A DNA stretch of 64,000 bases from Sclerotinia nivalis. Taxonomy: Eukaryota; Ascomycota; Leotiomycetes; Helotiales; Sclerotiniaceae. The notes under the pieces are model-generated. The model made no database searches. It was not told the origin of the DNA and saw nothing but the letters and a program-made list of their open reading frames with translations. A program made the position numbers and the translations under genes. How positions within the stretch are numbered: position 1 is the first letter of the stretch; each line of letters begins with the position of its first letter. The stretch covers positions 62,001-126,000 of the forward strand of contig JAPEIS010000005.1 in the NCBI GenBank assembly GCA_029531795.1, given 5' to 3'. Positions 58,271-64,000 of the stretch are shown here, piece after piece.

Positions 58271-61123
58271 GTTTTTGGTTGTGTGGGGGGGATGGGGGTG
58301 GAGATGTGTATAGTTTTTGTGGATTGGGATGCTCAAGAGTTGGTTATCTCAGCAGTACAGTTCCTGGGTTTGTAAGATTAGTTGTAGTTGTAGCTGCGGT
58401 GTTGTTGTATATTTAATGGAATCCGATGAATATACTCACATTATCGATCTCAATATAAGAATTCATTCACTCACTCACTCACTCGACCAAACTTCAAACT
58501 TCAAACCTCGGACATCCAACATCAAATTAAACCACCTCTTCTGTCAACAGCACATCACCATTATTTACTGCGCGTTACCCCGTATAATCATCCCTTCTAT
58601 CATTAATTGTTTTATGTCTCTCAAACAAAGTTTCCTCATTATCTCCATGTCATCGCGCAGCATTTGCATGCATCTCAATGATCTCGTGAAAAATTGGTGA
58701 TTTCAGAATTCGGATTGTAATTAGTTAATTTCATCTATTGCACAGAAATCACTTTACGTATTGTCATCTCTTATTCTACCTCTACCCCTACCCCTAAACC
58801 AGTGCTCAAGTACGACTACTCAAAAACTACTACTCAAGAACTCAACTCAAGAACTCAAAGAAATCAAGAACAAATAGAAAAGTTATCAAAGGAAAGACTC
58901 GACTTCTTGTAAATCTTCATTTCGACTAATTACTACTCAAATCCTACCTTCCCATCCTATGTATTGTCTATTGTTACGATTGCAATACTCGCTTATTTGA
59001 ATACATACAGCTGTATTTGAGATCTCGTAGTTCTTATAGTATTAGTATTATGTTCAGCTATTAAATTGCTCGAGTATTGATGTGTATTATATAAGTAACA
59101 AATAGCGAAACTTCGCTTTAGTAAGTAGGAAATCGGATCAGGAGTTCGATGTATTGATAAATTATATACATATACATATATAGATTTCTGAGATTACCGA
59201 TTTGTTCTTGAGTAAAATGCCACGGGTTGTTTTGGATGTTAGGATCGATATCGTCTTCTTACGGTTTTAATAGGCTGATGGTTGATGATTGGAGGTGGAT
59301 TTTTAGCTCTGGGGTCTCGTTATCTGTGGATGCTTGCGCAGTATGCATGGAAATGTATATACTATAGGATAGCATAGTAATCAACCTGCTTTGGCTAGTG
59401 GAACACAGGAATAGATCATCGAACCCAAGTTTTGGTAAATCTATAAGATATGCCTCTGGGAGTACTCAATTGACCTCTTAAACGCCGGAAGCATGAATCT
59501 ATTTCAGTTTTTAAAAGTGCATGTATATAGTAATAAGACCTTTTCCTTAATACTTTTATGAGCAAGATGGGATTTGAGATAGATTCCTCTTTTTTTCGCA
59601 TTCATTTTTTTAATCTACAGATTCTTTTGGGTTGGATCTCGTACATCATTTATATCTCATGGATGCCACCACTGCCCCTAAACTTTCCATACACATTCCT
59701 CTTCTTCCCCCTGTACCTCTACCACTTCTCGCACCAGGTATCATCAAAGATTTGAATTGATATCTGAGAACTGGAGATTACAGTCTTTAAAGCGTGATCA
59801 ATAGTCCCTGTCTCTACTACACTCGCTTTAGCTAGGTAATAAGGTGTATCGCCGGAGAAACATGATCAATAGTTACTTTCTATATTCGTTTCCGGCAATT
59901 ATGAGAAAAGCGCGGGTGGTCTGATATACTCTGCAAGCCGACCAATTGACGAGACGAGTAGGTACCAGATGTCGAAAAGGTTCTGAAATATTAAGTTTTC
60001 ATGGTCTAGAAGGCAAGAGGAGGATTTTGCACCGATACTTATTTACGTTGAGCGTGGGAAAGGTTATTATCTCGTGCCATTCACATTGTTTCAAATTCTC
60101 AAAAGCTTTGCAGTAATAAGATGTTGTGGTGTAGAATACAAGATGACTATCTGTATTGCTATATCTTTCGATGAATATTAAAGAAGATGTCATCTAATAT
60201 CTTTTAGGGTGCAATCCGATGCATTTGAAGGCATAAGTGAGGGAAAGACAAAAGGTAAATTTCTTAATTGCTACTATACAAAATGTGTGTATATGCATAT
60301 GTAGGTAATGCCATTCTAAAAAGCCGGACGTCATTGATAGAAATGTATGAAATTATCCAAAAAAGCAAGGAATTCAATCATCATTGGGCAGGGTCTTAAC
60401 TTGCAATTCTGAGTCCAAATTGTTAAAGTATGAGGGTCATGCAATGTTAGTAATGCTACCACCGAAATCAAAATTCCTCGAAACCATTTCAGTCGTGAGT
60501 TTTGGACATAGCTTGGATCCCTGCTAGGAGACACTCGTCATTCTATATCATCAATCGTTGGTAATAGAAACCCCCGTAAGTTATCCTCCAAATAAGAAAA
60601 ATGTCCGACCCGTATCTGTGCTCCAACGAGATGCTCTAACGTCACAGCTCATCAGAAGGCCAGTGTATTTATCTTTCTCCGGCTTATCCTGCTAAATGGG
60701 TTATGAAAACCATCAAAATAGCAATCTGACTCCTCGAACATATATTTCACTTTGAAGTGTGGTCCGAGAAGTTTCGAAAAGCCGGTAAGGATCGTGAAAA
60801 CGCTTTGTGTTAAAATGAAAAGTCCAGGTCCACATAACTATCACCATCACAAAAAGGAAGAAAATATATTTGTTGGATGTGGAATGTGTCGTTGATTCGT
60901 AATCACAAATGTGAAGTGACTATCTCAGCATATGATGGCCATAAAGCTCATTCTTCCTTCACTTGATGTACATCCTCCACTTCTTCAATCCCATCCTTCC
61001 CAGGTATCCCAGCCAGAAACTGCCAAATCTATTCAAACCAATCAGTCCAAATCCAAACATTTATAATCTCGAAAATCGTATCGAATCGAGGGAATCCTAC
61101 CGAAAGAACCGAAAAGTGCGAAT
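58271..61123. other. Long intergenic stretch, no supported gene
   Basis: About 2.9 kb, AT-rich. (CTCA)n-like CACTCACTCACTCACTC lies near 58468-58485, and CTACCCC/ACTCAAGA runs near 58785-58860. Frames at 58317-58700, 59416-60534 and 60963-61238 are featureless. Confidence 0.5.
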
Positions 61124-61477
61124 TTATCTTTGGGATTGGCCACTCCAGACGTTCTTCAACAAACCATCACGTTGTGCCAATCTGTTCAAAGAATCATCAC
61201 TCTCTCCCATAGCTCTGATGAAACCGCAGAGAGCATAAACTTGGTTCTCGCCGTTAGCGCGTCCATTCTCATCAACCTTTGCGATGGAGATTTGAACGGA
61301 TCCGTGGTCCTTGGCCTTGATGATACGGTTGGTTGCGCTGCATTTACGTGGAACGTAACTGTATAAGAATTAAAGGTTAGAATCCATTTTTGAAGATGTT
61401 CCAACGAAGCAATTGATCGCATATCGAAATTTGGATAAAACGTACAGATCAACGAGTTCTCCCTTGTCGTTTTCCAT
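61124..61477 (-). CDS. rps21: 40S ribosomal protein eS21 (S21)
   Basis: Exons 61477-61446 and 61358-61124 with an 87-nt intron give 88 aa, the usual fungal length. The N-terminus [17 protein letters not shown], then [33 protein letters not shown] and [12 protein letters not shown] match eS21 almost throughout. It is a surface protein of the small subunit that acts in 18S rRNA maturation. The intron, 11 codons after the start, is typical of fungal ribosomal protein genes. It is divergent from the SLX4 gene, 458 bp between starts. Confidence 0.95.
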
Positions 61478-61935
61478 TTTTGCGACTTGTTGGTTGGTGA
61501 GAAGAAGAAAGTTTAGGGATTTCGTAATTGGCGTTGATGTCGTCGGAGGTTGAATAAAATTCAGATTCGTGGGGCTTGGAAAATGAGGGTTTCTGATAAG
61601 CGAGAATTTTTTGTTTTGGCCATAAATTCTGGGCAATGTGGCTGAGGAGATAGTGGCGGATGAAAGAAAGATCATGTGACTTGGCGCGTTTTTCGAGTTA
61701 GTAGTCGCGAATTGCTTATTCGTATTCGTAAACAAAGGTCAGATTGCCCGCGAAATACTAGCATCAACATTAATTATCAATATGATATGAATATGCTCTG
61801 AAACATTGCTAATATTTACGACGACAACATCATTCACAGATATATTCAATGTGAAGATTACAATCAATTGTGTCGTGCCTTCCGCTTACAGGAAACCGCG
61901 CCCCGCGCATTGTTTTTCTAAGTAATAATATCAAA

Positions 61936-64000
61936 ATGGCTACCACAGATGTCTTTATTATATCCTCTTCGCCGCCACGACGATTGGTGTCTCATATTAC
62001 ATCTTCACCGCCTTTACCTTCCTTAGACGAGATGGTCAATGAAAAGAAAGCCTCCAATTTGCGAAGAGGTAGTGGTGTTGCACCTATTCCTACAGGCGCG
62101 ACAACAACCTTCGCGAGCGCATCCACTTTGTTACGGAAATCTTCTTCTGGGTCTCTTCATGGATTTGATAATGCTCGATCGTTGGCAACAACTGCGGTGG
62201 AAGATGGCAATGATTTGAAGAGATCCGCGAAACCGAAAGCTCCACGGAAAACCGCTACAAAAAAGGAAGATGGGACAGTTGAGGAGGTGGCAAAAGCATC
62301 TCGGAAGACTGTAAAGAAGAAGGATGAAGATGTAGCTGGGGTTGTCGTTGAAGAGGTAGTGAGAGGGGCTGCAGATATTGTAGCCGAAAAGAAACCGCGA
62401 AAGCCTAGAGCTAAGAAGGGAGATGATGCTGAAGGAAAGAGTGGGAGTGTCGCAGAGGCGACTGTGGAAAAGAAACCGCGCAAACCTAGGGCCAAGAAAG
62501 GAGATGACGCTACAGGAGAGGATGTGAAGGAGAAGGTGCCGCGCAAATCTAGGGCGAAGAAGACCGATGTTGAAGCTGGAACTGAAACGGTGCCAAAGGA
62601 GAAAGCAGTGAGGAAGCCGCGAGCTAAAAAATCAGATTTGGACTCAAATTTACAATCTAAGATGGTAAAAGGCAGAGTGACCAAGTCCGCCAATGCTTCG
62701 AATACCAACAAAGTCGAAACCTCGAAAGCCGACACAGTTAGCAACCATTTTGCGCCCAGTCCGATCGTCGAAGGTATAGTTGCAGAGGAAGGATTTGGCT
62801 TAGTGGAAGCAATCAAGAGGAGAACGAACTGGACTCCACCAAAACCGACAAAAGTTCCAATTGACCTCGAGGATAGTCCAGAAGCTCAAGGATCCGACAC
62901 CAACAAAGGATTTGCAGAGCTATTAGGGAGCTTTGGATTCGGCAGTAACGAGGCGGGTTCTATCGAGAAGAGAATATCTTCCGGAGTATCCAATGGAGCC
63001 GCTGCCACAAGGAAGAGGAAGCTAATTGAGATGGTCACTACAAATATTCCCACAGTACCCGACTCAAAAACCACAAAGGAGAAAGCTGTCAAGAAGAAGG
63101 CTAGAACGCTTACGGACCTTGCAACATCTGCTTATGTAACAGCGGAAGAAGATGATGATGATAATCCTCTCGATGCGCCCGCGCCTTTACTCCAATACTT
63201 CCCTCATGCAGCTCCCGGAGAATCCACAAATGATGGCTTCAAAATACCGCCCAAGCCAAGGTCAAAAAGCCCAATGAAGAGAGTGCAAAAGTCTAAAAAG
63301 GGCTCTGCAGAAGAGCCAATTCTTCTTTCCCCAGAATCTGCGATGAAGCAAGTTAGTAACCAAGACTTTGTGTTCGGAACTTCAAGTCAATTGGCAAGAG
63401 AAGATTCCCCTTCATTACTACGCGATTTGCATGATGCTATGCAAGCATCTAATGAATTGGATGATTATGATGATCCTTTCATTTCACCTCCTACGAAGAT
63501 AGCTGAAAGAGGAAAAGCTGTAGTTGCTGCCAAACGGAATCTTTGGTCCGTTGCCGCCCGTGATAACCATGGGGATCTGATGGATATTGAGACAATAGAC
63601 TTGGCACATACACCAGTTGCGAAGCCAGATAGAATCATACTATCACAAAATCCTTCATCATCATTTGTTACGCCCGGTAAAGATGAGTGGTTTGATATTG
63701 ACGAAATTGAAGATAACCGACCCCCTTCTACCCAAGTTCCAGTAAGAGAAATGGGACCAATTGAGAGATCTATCAATTTGCAACTTTTGGACAGCCCTAT
63801 TCAACCTAAGAATACCTCGAAGGATACCTCCAAATTTTCTCCACAGAAGAAAGGCACCAAATCTTTTGTTGCTAAAAGCACCACTCCCAAGAAAGCCGAT
63901 GCCTCCAAGATGCCTGACTATGAATCATTTACTACACCACAGTTGACGAGGGAAATTCAAAAATACAAGTTCAAGCAAATCAAAAGTCGAAAGAAGATGA
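61936..64000 (+). CDS. slx4: Structure-specific endonuclease subunit SLX4, N-terminal part
   Basis: The frame starts at ATG 61936 (MATTDVFIISSSPPRR) and stays open to the window end: 688 codons plus one base. SLX4 is the scaffold that activates the SLX1 nuclease on branched DNA during replication-fork and recombination repair. Characteristic pieces are DFVFGTSSQLAREDSPSLLRDL (about residue 476), KRNLWSVAARD (about 533) and PDYESFTTPQLTREIQKYKF (about 656), near the start of the C-terminal SLX1-binding region, which lies outside the window. Residues 100-230 hold repeated basic KPRKPRAKKGDD-type motifs. The rest is disordered, as usual in the family. Confidence 0.88.
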   Translation, partial: MATTDVFIISSSPPRRLVSHITSSPPLPSLDEMVNEKKASNLRRGSGVAPIPTGATTTFASASTLLRKSSSGSLHGFDNARSLATTAVEDGNDLKRSAKPKAPRKTATKKEDGTVEEVAKASRKTVKKKDEDVAGVVVEEVVRGAADIVAEKKPRKPRAKKGDDAEGKSGSVAEATVEKKPRKPRAKKGDDATGEDVKEKVPRKSRAKKTDVEAGTETVPKEKAVRKPRAKKSDLDSNLQSKMVKGRVTKSANASNTNKVETSKADTVSNHFAPSPIVEGIVAEEGFGLVEAIKRRTNWTPPKPTKVPIDLEDSPEAQGSDTNKGFAELLGSFGFGSNEAGSIEKRISSGVSNGAAATRKRKLIEMVTTNIPTVPDSKTTKEKAVKKKARTLTDLATSAYVTAEEDDDDNPLDAPAPLLQYFPHAAPGESTNDGFKIPPKPRSKSPMKRVQKSKKGSAEEPILLSPESAMKQVSNQDFVFGTSSQLAREDSPSLLRDLHDAMQASNELDDYDDPFISPPTKIAERGKAVVAAKRNLWSVAARDNHGDLMDIETIDLAHTPVAKPDRIILSQNPSSSFVTPGKDEWFDIDEIEDNRPPSTQVPVREMGPIERSINLQLLDSPIQPKNTSKDTSKFSPQKKGTKSFVAKSTTPKKADASKMPDYESFTTPQLTREIQKYKFKQIKSRKKM

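Overview
The window looks like nuclear DNA of a filamentous ascomycete, most likely a plant-associated leotiomycete of the Botrytis/Sclerotinia kind. The basis is the gene structure (introns mostly 49-90 nt, GT...AG, with CTAAC-type branch sites), the family mix (GH28 pectinase, AA9 monooxygenase, seven-helix fungal rhodopsin-like protein, 2EXR and Zn2Cys6 proteins, a Fot1/Pogo transposon) and long AT-rich intergenic stretches. The genus is inference; no search was run. Exon coordinates were worked out by hand from reading frames, splice sites and phase.

Layout. 1-1194: 3' end of IMP dehydrogenase. 3853-6010: a decayed secreted FAD-linked oxidase pseudogene. 7456-7597: a small inverted-repeat element. 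8489-10113: five-exon seven-helix receptor-like protein. 10775-14784: two secreted plant-cell-wall enzymes, GH28 and AA9. 15253-19664: a 138-aa unknown, a 2EXR-domain protein and a 194-aa unknown. 20947-27719: FAD monooxygenase, C2H2/Zn2Cys6 regulator and carotenoid/stilbene-type oxygenase, a possible aromatic-catabolism group. 28868-30851: ankyrin protein. 31119-31339: second inverted-repeat element. 31900-33243: type II membrane protein resembling O-fucosyltransferases. 34099-36759: small acidic protein, then a gene-free tract with degenerate ~200-bp tandem repeats. 36760-38610: complete Pogo/Fot1 transposon with 67-bp perfect terminal inverted repeats and a transposase frame broken by four stops. 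39456-44369: full-length ABCA-type transporter. 44370-47384: gene-poor. 47385-64000: denser housekeeping region with an unknown membrane protein, NUDT19-like Nudix hydrolase, 187-aa unknown, Tim17/22/23-like protein, proline dehydrogenase, CPD photolyase, ribosomal protein eS21 and the N-terminal part of SLX4.

Themes. Several frames are broken by stops explainable by C-to-T or G-to-A changes (transposase, FAD oxidase, oxygenase), a pattern expected of repeat-induced point mutation; this is clearest in the transposon, which has no frameshift. The most biologically suggestive neighbourhood is 20-28 kb, where two oxidative enzymes flank a two-class zinc regulator and eight CCGG sites sit upstream of the first enzyme. 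Little else shows operon-like or cluster logic; the right third is ordinary core genome.
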